Source: Halegenticoccus tardaugens (GTDB taxonomy: Archaea; Halobacteriota; Halobacteria; Halobacteriales; Haloferacaceae). Taken from it: 64,000 nucleotides of DNA. The position numbers were made by a program, and so were the translations under genes. Shown here piece after piece: positions 36,609-45,595 of this stretch (its first letter is position 1; each line of letters starts with the position of its first letter). The stretch lies in assembly GCF_004116405.1 (NCBI RefSeq), contig NZ_SDIC01000002.1, positions 310,001-374,000 on the forward strand. The letters run 5' to 3'. Below the pieces are notes generated by a model. It had not been told where the DNA came from and ran no database searches. It worked only from the letters and a program-made list of their open reading frames with translations.

Positions 36609-37700
36609 ATGAGTGAACTACCCCACATCGCGCTCTCTGGAACGGCGTACGAACGTGGCGTCGTCCACGGCGAAACGTTCGCCGACGAGATACGGAAGAA
36701 CGTTTCAGTGTACCTTGACCGGTTCGAGCACCACGGTGCGTCTGAGGAAACCGTGCGCGAACGGGCCGCAGACTTCCTCCCGCGCATCGAGGAGTGGCAC
36801 CCCGAATACGCCGAGGAACTGCGAGGCGTCGCCGAGGGGAGCGGCGTCCCCGACGTACTGGTTGCGCTCCTCAACGTCCGATATGAGGTCCTCTACGCCG
36901 CCTACTCGGACGAGAGCGCCGGTATCGACGGCTGCACTAGCTTCGGTCTCCTGCCGGAGGCGACCGCCGACGGCCACGCGTACGTCGGGCAGAATTGGGA
37001 CTGGGCCGCGCCCATCGCGGACACGCTCATCGTCACAGAAGTCCGACGCGACGACGGACCGGACCACCTCGCGGTGACCGAAGCCGGAATCGTCGGTGGG
37101 AAGATGGGCGTCAACGAACGCGGCATCGGGCTCGCCGTAAACGGTCTCGTCTCGCCCAACGACGGCGATCGTCCCTTCAGAAAGCCGTTCCACATCCGCT
37201 GCCGAGAGGTACTCAACGCGGGACGGTTCGACGCCGCGCTCGAGGCGCTCGTTTCGTCGTCGCGGGTCTGTTCGGCGAACTTCGTCGTCGGCCACGCCGA
37301 TGGCGAGGTGATAAACGTCGAGACGTCGCCGGATCGAACCGGATACGTCTACCCAAGCAACGGGATCGTCGCCCACGCGAACCACTTCGTCACCGACGGT
37401 TTCGAAAGCCGCATGGAGCGTCAGCTGCCGGATACGCTTTACCGGGCCTCCCGGCTCCGACGCCCGTTCGAACGGCGGTCTGGGGACGTCGATCTCGGTA
37501 CTGTCGAGTCGGCGCTTCGCGATCACTTCGGCCATCCGGCGAGTATCTGCCGACACGTCGACGATGGTGCTCACCCGCTGGACGCTACGCAAACCGATAC
37601 GAGTGTGATCGTGGATCTGACGGATCGGACGATCCGCGCCACGCGCGGGCCGCCCTGCGAGGCCGCCTACGCGACCTATCGACTAGAGCGAACGGCGTGA
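36609..37700 (+). CDS. C45-family peptidase / acyltransferase (acyl-CoA:6-APA acyltransferase type)
   Basis: A 363-aa Ntn-hydrolase-like protein of the AAT family, which hydrolyses amide bonds of N-acyl compounds or transfers the acyl group. The nucleophile is Cys109 in GIDGCTSFGLL, which in the family becomes the new N-terminus after autocleavage. The following blocks YVGQNWDW, AGIVGGKMGVNERGIGLAVN and HANHFVT (with FVVGHADGEVINVE) match C45 enzymes. No signal peptide is present. It directly follows the symporter cassette, suggesting that an imported acylated amine or amino acid is its substrate. Confidence 0.88.
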   Translation: MSELPHIALSGTAYERGVVHGETFADEIRKNVSVYLDRFEHHGASEETVRERAADFLPRIEEWHPEYAEELRGVAEGSGVPDVLVALLNVRYEVLYAAYSDESAGIDGCTSFGLLPEATADGHAYVGQNWDWAAPIADTLIVTEVRRDDGPDHLAVTEAGIVGGKMGVNERGIGLAVNGLVSPNDGDRPFRKPFHIRCREVLNAGRFDAALEALVSSSRVCSANFVVGHADGEVINVETSPDRTGYVYPSNGIVAHANHFVTDGFESRMERQLPDTLYRASRLRRPFERRSGDVDLGTVESALRDHFGHPASICRHVDDGAHPLDATQTDTSVIVDLTDRTIRATRGPPCEAAYATYRLERTA

Positions 37701-37757
37701 TGAACCATCTCGACCGCGAGCGGTCCGTCGCGGTGACGAACGAGGGTGAACGGTTCG

Positions 37758-37795
37758 TTTTGACATCCTCCCGCTCCTAAAGACGCGGGTGTGCC
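37758..37795 (-). repeat. Relic right-end hairpin of a family B element
   Basis: TTTTGACATCCTCCCGC followed by a partly complementary arm GACGCGGGTG. It is the same tail as at 10576 and 24661, with no element body attached. The remainder of the 37701-38011 gap holds only the PadR control region. Confidence 0.45.
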
Positions 37796-37961
37796 CCGCA
37801 CTATCGATCACCCTCGTCGACGACGGCCTAACTTCGGTTCTCAATCGTGAGCATTTCGATCGGAAGCCCTCCTCCCGTCGGATCGATTGGCCGAAGCACC
37901 ATCTATATCGCCGGATCGGAGAGAACAGCGAGAATCATCCACTCTCACGGTATTTCACGGA

Positions 37962-37990
37962 ATGTATAACGTACTGATGTATAAATATTT
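37962..37990 (+). promoter_or_regulatory. Promoter/operator region of the PadR-type regulator
   Basis: Two copies of ATGTATAA lie at 37962-37969 and 37977-37984, 15 bp apart, the second merging with the TATA box TATAAATATT (37980-37989). The ATG is at 38012, so the transcript should be nearly leaderless. The repeat overlapping TATA suggests autorepression. Confidence 0.4.
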
Positions 37991-38011
37991 GGCCGATGGA
38001 CCTTCCTAGCG

Positions 38012-38305
38012 ATGCCTCTCTTCACCCTCAGCGGCTTTCAACGAGACCTCCTCGTCGTCGTTTCCGGCCGCGACCAGCCCTCGGGCCAGCAGATCAAGAC
38101 GGAACTCGAACGGGCCCGCGATGAAGAGATCAATCACGGACGGTTGTACCCCAACCTTGACACCCTCGTCCAGCGAGGCTACGTCGAGAAGGGCGAGATC
38201 GACCGTCGTACCAACTATTACGAGCTTGCAGATGAGGGACAGGACGCCCCCCACGAGCACCGCGAATGGCAAGAACGGTACCTCCAAGAGACCGCGTTCG
38301 CCTGA
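38012..38305 (+). CDS. PadR-family transcriptional regulator
   Basis: A 97-aa winged-helix repressor. LSGFQRDLLVVVSGRDQPSG then QQIKTELERA form the first helices; INHGRLYPNLDTLVQRGYVE contains the recognition helix and wing (PadR signature with Y-P-x-L-x-x-L); NYYELADEG completes the wing. It is the short PadR type without the long C-terminal dimerisation helix pair, common in haloarchaea. It precedes a metallophosphoesterase gene by 110 bp and could regulate it or itself. The ligand is unknown. Confidence 0.88.
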   Translation: MPLFTLSGFQRDLLVVVSGRDQPSGQQIKTELERARDEEINHGRLYPNLDTLVQRGYVEKGEIDRRTNYYELADEGQDAPHEHREWQERYLQETAFA

Positions 38306-38415
38306 CGCTGTAGCCACACCTCTGCGTCTACGCTCGCAGGAAAGGACGAAGGTTATGCCGAGCATCAAACGGAAGGTCCAGGAACTATGAACCACAGAGA
38401 GTTGAGTCGACCTGA

Positions 38416-39765
38416 ATGACGATGGAGTACGTCTTTATCAGCGATCTCCACATCGGTGGCGACGAACAGCTCACGACGCTCGATTTCGGGGACGAACTCC
38501 TCGTATTCCTCGAACGACTCGAAGAACGCGGCGGCCCCGTCGAGTTGATAATCGTCGGCGACACTTTCGGGCTCTGGGAATACACCGAGGTGTCGGGACT
38601 CGATAAGCTCGACGCGCTGGTAGCCGACCATCCCGCGCTGTTCGAGCAGTTCCGTGCGACCGGCGAGGAGATCCAGATCACCCTCATCCCGGGAAATCAT
38701 GACTACGACCTCGCCTGTGACCCGGCGTACGTCGACCGCCTTGCCGAGTACAACCTCTCGCTCGAACCGGAGATCTACATCACCCGCGAGATCGGCGGTG
38801 CGACGATCTGGATCGAGCACGGCCAGCAACACGACGCGAACAACCACATGCCCGACTGGGGAAACGCGGACGCACTGCCGGTCGGCTACTTCGTGGTCCA
38901 GCGGATCGTTGCGGCCGCCGGCCGGTACTCCGATCACGCCCGGGGGAACTGGCTGCGGGACATCCAGTCAGTCGCCCCTATGGAGGAAATTCCCCACTGG
39001 CTGTTTTCGAACTACTTCTACCGCGAGATGAGCCCGTACCTGCGCGCCGTCATCGCACCGCTTCTCCTGTTTTTCAACGTCAGCCTGCTTTACCTGCTGG
39101 GCGCTACCCTCGAAGAGATCGGCGTCCTGCCGACGCGGTTCTTTCTCGGCAACGAACTGGTCCACGCGCTCGGAATTGCCGGCATCGTTCTCGAGGTGAT
39201 TGTCGCGATCAACGTCACGATAGCGGCGGTCTTGCTCTTGCTCGCGGTGCCGCTTTGGATCTTCGGTCGCGACCTCCGACACACCCTCGAACGGTTCGGC
39301 GTCGTCGCCTCGGGGATCCGCGTCGGTCAAGGCGACGAGCCGTTTTTGAAGGCCGCCAGAGACGTTTTCGAGACACGCACCGATGTCGCGGTGTATGTCT
39401 ACGGTCACACCCACCGGGCGTCGCTCACTCGGTGGGGTGACCGGCTGGTGCTCAACACCGGGACCTGGTTGAAGAAGCTTCAGCGCGTCCCGACGTGGTT
39501 TTCGCGGCTCCCATCGGTCTACTACCCTTCGTTTCGCCTGAACTACTACCGGATCTTCTCCGAGGGGGATCACCTCGTCGTCGAGTACGAGGAGATCGAA
39601 ACCGATCAGCCGCGCGATCTCACCCTCTTCCAGCGGCTGGTCGCCCGCCGGCCGTCGCCCGAGGCGTCGATTCCTGCGCGGACTGCGATCGATCCGTCGG
39701 GGCCGCCCGCGTTCTTGGAATCGCGATCCGACGCTGAATCCGAACTTCCCGCCGAATCCGAATGA
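38416..39765 (+). CDS. Membrane-anchored metallophosphoesterase
   Basis: A 449-aa calcineurin-like phosphoesterase. Metal-site motifs in order are FISDLHIGG, IIVGDTFGLWE, IPGNHDYD and the C-terminal GHTHRAS. Between motif three and the final GHTH a membrane segment is inserted: FNVSLLYLLGATL followed by ALGIAGIVLEVIVAINVTIA and AAVLLLLAVPLWIFG (about residues 215-285). The fold resembles UDP-2,3-diacylglucosamine hydrolases, but archaea lack lipid A, so the substrate is probably another phosphodiester or phospholipid headgroup at the membrane. The C-terminal ~60 residues are acidic and low in complexity. Confidence 0.85.
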   Translation: MTMEYVFISDLHIGGDEQLTTLDFGDELLVFLERLEERGGPVELIIVGDTFGLWEYTEVSGLDKLDALVADHPALFEQFRATGEEIQITLIPGNHDYDLACDPAYVDRLAEYNLSLEPEIYITREIGGATIWIEHGQQHDANNHMPDWGNADALPVGYFVVQRIVAAAGRYSDHARGNWLRDIQSVAPMEEIPHWLFSNYFYREMSPYLRAVIAPLLLFFNVSLLYLLGATLEEIGVLPTRFFLGNELVHALGIAGIVLEVIVAINVTIAAVLLLLAVPLWIFGRDLRHTLERFGVVASGIRVGQGDEPFLKAARDVFETRTDVAVYVYGHTHRASLTRWGDRLVLNTGTWLKKLQRVPTWFSRLPSVYYPSFRLNYYRIFSEGDHLVVEYEEIETDQPRDLTLFQRLVARRPSPEASIPARTAIDPSGPPAFLESRSDAESELPAESE

Positions 39766-39781
39766 TGCTCTTGATCTAGGT

Positions 39782-40561
39782 CTACCGCACGGTGTACCCA
39801 CCGTCGACGACGATGGAAGCGCCCGTCATATACCGCGACGCGTCGCTCGCCAGGAAGACGGCCGTCGGCGCGACGTCCTCGGGGCCGGCGATATCGGGCA
39901 GCAGCATTTCGGACTTCCAGATCTCGTCGATATCCGGATCGACGGCGTCCGCCTGATCGGTGTTGTCGGTGCGGATGTACCCCGGCGCGATCGTGTTGAC
40001 CCGGATGCCGTGTTCCGCCCACTCGGAAGCCAGTTGTCGCGTGAACGCCTCGATACCCCCTTTCGAAGCGTTGTAGGAGACCTGCCGCTGCGGGTAGTTC
40101 GCGACGAACGCCGACATCGACGACACACTGAGAATCGAGCCGCCGTCAGATTCCATCATCTCCCGTCCGACGTACTTCGAGCAGAGGAACGTTCCGCGGA
40201 GGTTGATGTTGACGACGCGATTCCACTCATCGACGGTCATCTCCTCGGCCGCTTCGTGGATCACGACGCCCGCGTTGTTAACGAGGACGTCGATGGCTCC
40301 GAACTCCTCGACGGTCGCGGTGACCATCGCTCGTACCGAATCCTCATCGGCGACATCCGTTTGGACGGCGCGCGTCTCGCTGTCGGTGTCGTTGGCGATT
40401 TCGGCTGCTGCTTTTTCGCCCGATTTTTCGTTTCGGTTGGCCACGACGATATTTGCACCCGCCTCGGCGAGCGCCTGTGCGATCGCTCGGCCGATACCGC
40501 GGTTGCCGCCCGTGACGATTGCCGTCTTTTCGTCGAGCCTGAACCTGTCGAGAACTGGCAT
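39782..40561 (-). CDS. Short-chain dehydrogenase/reductase (SDR)
   Basis: NAD(P)-dependent oxidoreductase of 259 aa. The cofactor motif is TGGNRGIGRAIAQAL, followed by VVANRNEKSGEKAA; asparagine/arginine after strand two suggests NADP. NNAGVV, SVSSMSA and the catalytic tyrosine/lysine in YNASKGGIEAF are all present, and the C-terminus reads TGASIVVDGGYTV. This pattern matches the gluconate 5-dehydrogenase/glucose 1-dehydrogenase-like group. It is convergent with the phosphoesterase and next to a degraded dehydrogenase-like fragment on the other strand. The substrate is undefined. Confidence 0.9.
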   Translation of the reverse strand: MPVLDRFRLDEKTAIVTGGNRGIGRAIAQALAEAGANIVVANRNEKSGEKAAAEIANDTDSETRAVQTDVADEDSVRAMVTATVEEFGAIDVLVNNAGVVIHEAAEEMTVDEWNRVVNINLRGTFLCSKYVGREMMESDGGSILSVSSMSAFVANYPQRQVSYNASKGGIEAFTRQLASEWAEHGIRVNTIAPGYIRTDNTDQADAVDPDIDEIWKSEMLLPDIAGPEDVAPTAVFLASDASRYMTGASIVVDGGYTVR

Positions 40562-40591
40562 AAGCTCTTCTCAGTTCGGGAGGGAAATTAC

Positions 40592-40927
40592 GTTTTGGCT
40601 CGTGGAAGCGCCGGCCTCTCGGAGGATCCCCCGTATGGCGCGGTCGAAGAGTGGAAGTCCTTCCGCGTGGACGTCTCTAGCTGGGAGGACAGCGAACCCG
40701 TGCACCTCCGGCTGACCACCGTCGTTGCGTCTCGACTCGACGACTGGGGGTTGAACGCGACGGCGGTGTGGACCGGCGTCCCGATGCGCGTCGCCGCGGC
40801 GGTCGTCGGCCGCGGCGACGCGCTCTCGACTGGTGCGAAGCCGCCAGAGGAAGCGCTCGCCCCCGATCCGTTCGTCGACGAACTCGCCGAACGGAACATC
40901 GTGATCGAGGAGAGGCGTCTCGCATAG
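40592..40927 (+). pseudogene. C-terminal fragment of a saccharopine-dehydrogenase-like protein
   Basis: The frame ending at 40927 reads EEWKSFRVDVSSWEDSEPVH, then LNATAVWTGVPMRVAAAVVG and KPPEEALAPDPFVDELAER. The closing PPEE...DPFxxEL pattern resembles the end of haloarchaeal saccharopine-dehydrogenase-like or trans-acting enoyl-reductase-like proteins. No N-terminal dinucleotide-binding domain precedes it; upstream lies the start of the SDR gene on the opposite strand. It is probably a truncated remnant. The family call is tentative. Confidence 0.4.
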
Positions 40928-41029
40928 CGCAAGTGAACGCTAGGCTCGTCGGTTTGCACCCCGCTGGACGGCCCGCGACGGCCACGCGAACCGTTCGGAA
41001 GCTTTGCCGTGGCCGAGGCGGTGAACCGC

Positions 41030-41413
41030 TTATCGCTTCCTGAGTTCGTTCAGGGCGAGGAGGACGTAGAGTAAGCCGACGAGCCGTGTTCCGGGGTAGA
41101 CCCACGGCCTCCACGAGCATCGCTCGGCGTCGACGTACGCGATCCGAGCGGAGTAATCGGTGAACCGCCGCGGATACAGTACGGCGACGAGGCCGACGAT
41201 CCCGAGGAATTTCTTGAACGCCGAGTACGAGGCGTCGGACCGCCAAGCGAGAAACAGGTAGACGACCCCCTCGGCCCGTGCGACGGGGACGACCCACGAC
41301 TCCATCCGGCACTCGTCCGGGTTTTCGAGCGCGATCCGTTCGGCGGCGTGAATGAGCTTCTCGGGCGAAAGAATGTCAAGGATGCCGATCAGCGTGAGAA
41401 GCGTTCGAAACAT
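41030..41413 (-). CDS. Small membrane-associated protein of unknown function
   Basis: A 127-aa protein. It starts MFRTLLTLIGILDILSPEKL, has a second hydrophobic stretch at WVVPVARAEGVVYLFLAW, a third around FKKFLGIVGLVAVLYPRRF, and a last one at GTRLVGLLYVLLALNELRKR. The pattern of repeated R-x-E/V-G-x-x-Y-L/V-x-L-A in the second and last segments suggests an internal duplication. Four short helices are likely. Proteins like this are widespread in haloarchaea as uncharacterised membrane proteins; I cannot assign a role. It is downstream of the MATE exporter gene on the same strand. Confidence 0.6.
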   Translation of the reverse strand: MFRTLLTLIGILDILSPEKLIHAAERIALENPDECRMESWVVPVARAEGVVYLFLAWRSDASYSAFKKFLGIVGLVAVLYPRRFTDYSARIAYVDAERCSWRPWVYPGTRLVGLLYVLLALNELRKR

Positions 41414-41515
41414 AGCCGTACGTACGGGGAGTATACTGAAAAAGGTCAGCGGGTAGTCCGGCGTGGCGGAGGCGCGAGCGTTCGGTACGAGACGGCCACG
41501 ATGTCGGATCCGTTT

Positions 41516-43045
41516 TCAGAGCGAGGGGGACGTCACCCACGTTCCTCGGAGGAACCACAGCGCAGCGATCGACGTGGAGATGATGTATGACAGCGCGATC
41601 GCGTACCACACGCCGATGACGCCCATCTCGAACCACGTCAGGAACGCATAGCTCATCGGGAGCCGGAACATCCACAGCTCTTGGACGGACAGGATCATCG
41701 CGAGTTTCGTATTCCCACTTCCTCGGAAGGCCGCGAGCGTAACCTGGAACGCGCCGAGGAAGATCATCGCGGGACCGACGATCCACACGTATGCGGCACT
41801 ACTTCGGACGATGGACTCGGCGGCGTCCGTGTCCGTCTCAGCGGCCAGAAACACGCTGACGATAGATTCCGCGAAGGGATAGGCGGCCGCGACGGCGAAT
41901 ACGAACATGACGACGACCATCCCCATACTCAGGTACACCGCGTGTTTCGCTCGCGTTACTTGGTCGGCCCCGAGATTCTGGCCGACGGTCGTCTCCGTCC
42001 CTCTCGCGAATCCCAGCGCCGGTAAGAACAGCAGTGCGGCGAGGTATTCGGCGATCCCGAACGCTGCGACGGCGGCGTCGCCTTCTATCGCGACGATCGC
42101 GGTCAGAATCGCGATGCCGCTCGCACGAAACGCCATTTCGATCGCCGTTGGAACGCCGATCGTGACGATTTCGGAGAGCGTCGTTCGTCGCAATCTGAGG
42201 GTGTCGAGCGTGAGGTCAAGTCCAACCCGGCCGGAGAAGAGCAGATAGAGACCGAGCAGGGCGGCGATCGATCTGGAGAACACCGTCGCGATTGCAGCCC
42301 CCTCGACACCGTAGCCGGAGAATCCCGTTCGCGCGTGGAGCGTCGTTTCGAGCGAGCGGAGTCCAACCGATCCGAAGATCGGATTGGCGGCAAAGCCGTG
42401 GATGGCGATCGGATCGATGAGGACGTTGACGAACACGCTGAGCCCCATCAGCGCCAGCGGCGTTCTCGTGTCGCCCCATCCCCGAGAAATCGAGTCGAAG
42501 ATAAAGAACCAGAACATGGGCAACAGACCGAGAAACGTGATCCGCGTATATCGGACGGCGAGCGTGTGCGGTTCCGCTCCAGGTGTCGCGCCGACGAGGG
42601 CGAGCAACCACGGTGTGAGCGCGTAGCCGCCGATCGACAATGCGAGCGAGACGATCGTAACGAAGGAAACGGTCTGGCCGGCTGCCGCGTTCGTATCGGT
42701 AAGGCGTCCGGCCCCTTTGTTTTGCGCGACGAGGACCGTTCCCGCCGTTGTCAACCCGAGTCCGATGCTGATAACGAGGAAGATGACCGGCCACGAGTAG
42801 GACATCGCCGCGACCGCGTCGGTCCCGAGGTGCCCGATCCAGTACAGATCAACCAGGTAGTATACGATATCGAGCGCCTGAGAGAGGACGATCGGCGCGG
42901 AGAGAACGACCAGCGGTTTGAATAATCGCCCGTCGATTACGTTAACTGACCGATCACCGGAAGCGGCCGATGACGTGTCTGATTCGATGGACACGGTTGT
43001 CTCGCCGCTCACATCCCCACGTATCGGTCGTTCCTCATCGTCCAT
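41516..43045 (-). CDS. MATE family efflux transporter
   Basis: A 509-aa, 12-helix multidrug/toxin exporter driven by a sodium or proton gradient. After an acidic ~35-residue N-terminal extension the first half begins FKPLVVLSAPIVLSQALDIV, with YYLVDLYWIGHLGTDAVAAM, the MATE signature around helices 1-2. The second half repeats this with IGVPTAIEMAFRASGIAILT and GFARGTETTVGQNLGADQ. Haloarchaeal MATE proteins of this subtype are common. No regulator is directly adjacent. The substrate is unknown. Confidence 0.9.
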   Translation of the reverse strand: MDDEERPIRGDVSGETTVSIESDTSSAASGDRSVNVIDGRLFKPLVVLSAPIVLSQALDIVYYLVDLYWIGHLGTDAVAAMSYSWPVIFLVISIGLGLTTAGTVLVAQNKGAGRLTDTNAAAGQTVSFVTIVSLALSIGGYALTPWLLALVGATPGAEPHTLAVRYTRITFLGLLPMFWFFIFDSISRGWGDTRTPLALMGLSVFVNVLIDPIAIHGFAANPIFGSVGLRSLETTLHARTGFSGYGVEGAAIATVFSRSIAALLGLYLLFSGRVGLDLTLDTLRLRRTTLSEIVTIGVPTAIEMAFRASGIAILTAIVAIEGDAAVAAFGIAEYLAALLFLPALGFARGTETTVGQNLGADQVTRAKHAVYLSMGMVVVMFVFAVAAAYPFAESIVSVFLAAETDTDAAESIVRSSAAYVWIVGPAMIFLGAFQVTLAAFRGSGNTKLAMILSVQELWMFRLPMSYAFLTWFEMGVIGVWYAIALSYIISTSIAALWFLRGTWVTSPSL

Positions 43046-43227
43046 TCAGCATCAGAATTCGACCGCGTCGTTCGGATCGATTGTGTTGAAGCGTTCACGG
43101 CGTGGGACCGTGAGAGCCCACTCGGTCATCCCGCGTCTGTCGCACCTCATCGCCGGCCGCCCGCCGATTCGCCCGAGTAAGCCGCACGGCCGACCGAACG
43201 ACCTCACCAAGGGCACATCTGGGAGTC

Positions 43228-43473
43228 TCATTCTGACGACCTTTGGTTCGGGTTCAACTTGTCGGTCTGCGCGTCTCGGTTGAGCTTCTGGCGCTTCGGT
43301 CGAGATTTCCCGTACCAAAATCCGACATACCAGATCACGAGCCCAAAGACGAAAAACAGGGCGAAGCTGATGGTTACCGCGTAGGGCGGGGCAGGACTCG
43401 CTAAATAGATTCCGGCATAGACGCCGTAAACCAGGACGAGCGCGAGGATCGTCTTCACCGCATTAAATCGCAT
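43228..43473 (-). CDS. Small two-helix membrane protein
   Basis: An 81-aa protein from MRFNAVKTILALVLVYGVY; longer in-frame versions starting at 43497 or 43659 are possible but less typical. Two helices, ILALVLVYGVYAGIYLA and VTISFALFFVFGLVIWYVGF, are followed by a basic cytoplasmic tail (YGKSRPKRQKLNRD). The function is unknown. Its start is 220 bp from the divergent DUF1508 gene. Confidence 0.5.
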   Translation of the reverse strand: MRFNAVKTILALVLVYGVYAGIYLASPAPPYAVTISFALFFVFGLVIWYVGFWYGKSRPKRQKLNRDAQTDKLNPNQRSSE

Positions 43474-43692
43474 GGGTACGTAGATGCGATCAGTCCGCAT
43501 GAGAATGGTGCCGGAAATATTCGGCTCGTATCTATGCCCGCTCGCAGCCATCGCCATCAGCTGCAGAGATCGGCCCGTACGTGGAAGCGGTGCGGGTTCA
43601 TCGTCGACGAAGCGAACCGGCCGTCGTTCTCCCTCTATACGAGGTCTCGGAAGATCCACAACTTCTATCGTTCGCTCCCGAAATCGGTATGT

Positions 43693-43887
43693 ATGCCGAG
43701 GAAACCGGTATTTGAGTTGTATCAGGACGCCGCCGGAGAGTGGCGGTGGCGGTTAGTCGTTTCCAACGGGAACATCATCGCCGACAGCGGTGAGGGGTAT
43801 CGATCGAAGCAGGGCGCGAAACGAGGCATCAAGAGCGTGAAAAACAACGCCCCCAGTGCGGAGATCGTAGTTTCAGACCGAAGGTAA
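43693..43887 (+). CDS. HVO_2922-like DUF1508/YegP-family protein
   Basis: A 64-aa protein. MPRKPVFELYQDAAGEWRWR followed by LVVSNGNIIADSGEGYRSKQ is one complete DUF1508 unit, a small beta-beta-alpha fold; a solved homolog is the Haloferax HVO_2922 dimer. Bacterial YegP has two such units. The role of the family is not established; the single unit is expected to dimerise. The start is unambiguous because upstream in-frame sequence has a different composition. Confidence 0.85.
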   Translation: MPRKPVFELYQDAAGEWRWRLVVSNGNIIADSGEGYRSKQGAKRGIKSVKNNAPSAEIVVSDRR

Positions 43888-44215
43888 GGGAGCGTCGAAC
43901 TCTCTTTCCGAGTATTCGCTCAGAACGCGATCCTCAAGCCCTGTATCGGCTAAAAGTTGAGATCACCGGGGAAACACGGATACTGACGCGTCGGCCGCTC
44001 ATTCTGCCGATATCGGCGTCGAACGCGTTATCTTGTGGTTTTTGAGCCATCTGCGTGTGTTTCGATACACGCATGAGAACAGGTCAAACTGGAGCGAGTA
44101 GCGTTTCGAAAAGGTACTTCGCGTCCACACCGTCGGCGAGCCGGCAACCAGCATTTACTTCCCGATCTCCCGTCGACGCCCCTCGCTCATCCGATCGGGC
44201 GTTCGCCCATCATCA
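43888..44215. other. Intergenic region without recognised feature
   Basis: 328 bp between the DUF1508 gene and the exchanger gene. I see no coding frame, hairpin or repeat family here. The promoter of the downstream gene should lie in its 3' part. Confidence 0.5.
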
Positions 44216-45595
44216 ATGATTGATCGTCTCCGCCATCCACTCGTCGCCGTCGCCACAGCGCTGCTCTTGACGCTTCCGTTCGTCGTGCTATTCGTTAGCC
44301 ACGGCTATCACCTCGATCCGATCTCGACCCCGGAGGACCCCGGTACGAACGTCACCCCCGCCGTAGCGGTTCTCGTCGGCGGACTCGCCATCCTCGGGGC
44401 GGCGTTCCTGCTCGCGTGGGGGGCGGAGACGGCCGAAAAGGACGTCCCCACCGCGTTCGCCATCGCTGTACTCGCGGTGCTCGCGGTCGCCCCGGAGTAC
44501 GCCGTCGACGCGCTGTACGCGTGGAACGCTGGGGCGTTCAACGGAACTCCCCAGGGAACGGAAGCGGCCCATCTCGCCATCGCAAACATGACCGGGGCGA
44601 ACCGCATCCTCATCGGGATCGGTTGGTCCGGTATCGCGCTATTCACGCTCTACCGGGCGACACGCTCCGACGACTCGGCAGTCGTCCAACGCCCTGGATT
44701 CTTCACGGACGCGATCAAGATCGATCGCGACATTTCCCTCGAAATCGTATTTCTACTCGCGGCGACGGCCTACGCGTTTCTCGTCCCGTTTGGCGGCGGC
44801 ATCGGTATCGTCGACACGATCATCCTCGTCGGACTCTATGGCCTCTACATCGGCATAATCGTACGCGGCGACGTCGAGGAGGGAGACGCACACGTTGGCG
44901 TCCCTGCATACTTCCAAGAGTATTCGAAGCGACGACGCATCGCGGTCGTGCTCTTCTTGTTCGGGTTCTCCGGACTGATCATCTTCGAGGCGGTCCACCC
45001 GTTCGCTCACGGACTCGAAGCACTCGGAACCGGCATCGGGGTTCCGCCCTTCTTCATGATTCAGTGGCTCGCACCGCTTGCGAGCGAGAGCCCCGAACTC
45101 ATCGTCGTCGCCTATCTCGTGAACAAGGCGCGCTCGACCGCGGGGTTCAACGCCTTGATTTCCTCAAAGCTCAACCAGTGGACGCTGCTCATCGGCACGC
45201 TTGCTGTCGTATATTCCATCGCAGCGGGCCACATTGGCACGCTCTCGTTCGATCAGAAGCAAGCCGCCGAAATCTGGATTACCGCCGCGCAGAGTTTCTT
45301 CGCACTCGCCATCCTCGCAAACTTCGAGATCAGCGCTCGCGAGGCAGTGGCGTTGCTCGTGCTCTTCATTTCACAGGTCGTCGCGGAGTTCTACGTGATT
45401 CAAACCTACGCCGAGCCGGCTTCCGTGACCATCAGTATCCTCCTTCTGTACGCCTACACCGCCGTCTACGTCATCTTCGGCGTCGGACTGTTCGTCAAAC
45501 GTTCCAGAGACGTCCGCGAACTCATCAAGCACACCGCCGCGAACGTCCGCAACGCGATCGGTCGTGATTCAAGCCAGCCCAACCGCGCAGACTGA
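44216..45595 (+). CDS. Sodium/calcium exchanger-like (CaCA superfamily) membrane protein
   Basis: A 459-aa protein with about 11 helices. The two halves carry degenerate alpha-repeats: VLAVAPEYAVDALYAW in the first and LASESPELIVVAYLVNKA in the second, where CaCA exchangers have S-x-P-E-L/V. The second repeat is followed by STAGFNALISSKLNQWTLLI, similar to the conserved G-x-A-x-N-x-x-G region. The acidic ion-binding glutamate is kept in both. It most probably exchanges sodium for calcium or another cation. The family call rests on these motifs and topology. Confidence 0.8.
   Translation: MIDRLRHPLVAVATALLLTLPFVVLFVSHGYHLDPISTPEDPGTNVTPAVAVLVGGLAILGAAFLLAWGAETAEKDVPTAFAIAVLAVLAVAPEYAVDALYAWNAGAFNGTPQGTEAAHLAIANMTGANRILIGIGWSGIALFTLYRATRSDDSAVVQRPGFFTDAIKIDRDISLEIVFLLAATAYAFLVPFGGGIGIVDTIILVGLYGLYIGIIVRGDVEEGDAHVGVPAYFQEYSKRRRIAVVLFLFGFSGLIIFEAVHPFAHGLEALGTGIGVPPFFMIQWLAPLASESPELIVVAYLVNKARSTAGFNALISSKLNQWTLLIGTLAVVYSIAAGHIGTLSFDQKQAAEIWITAAQSFFALAILANFEISAREAVALLVLFISQVVAEFYVIQTYAEPASVTISILLLYAYTAVYVIFGVGLFVKRSRDVRELIKHTAANVRNAIGRDSSQPNRAD

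Noticed and set aside
40010..40591. A plus-strand frame joined upstream to the saccharopine-dehydrogenase-like fragment
   Set aside because: This part is the antisense of the SDR gene; only the portion after 40592 has independent protein similarity.
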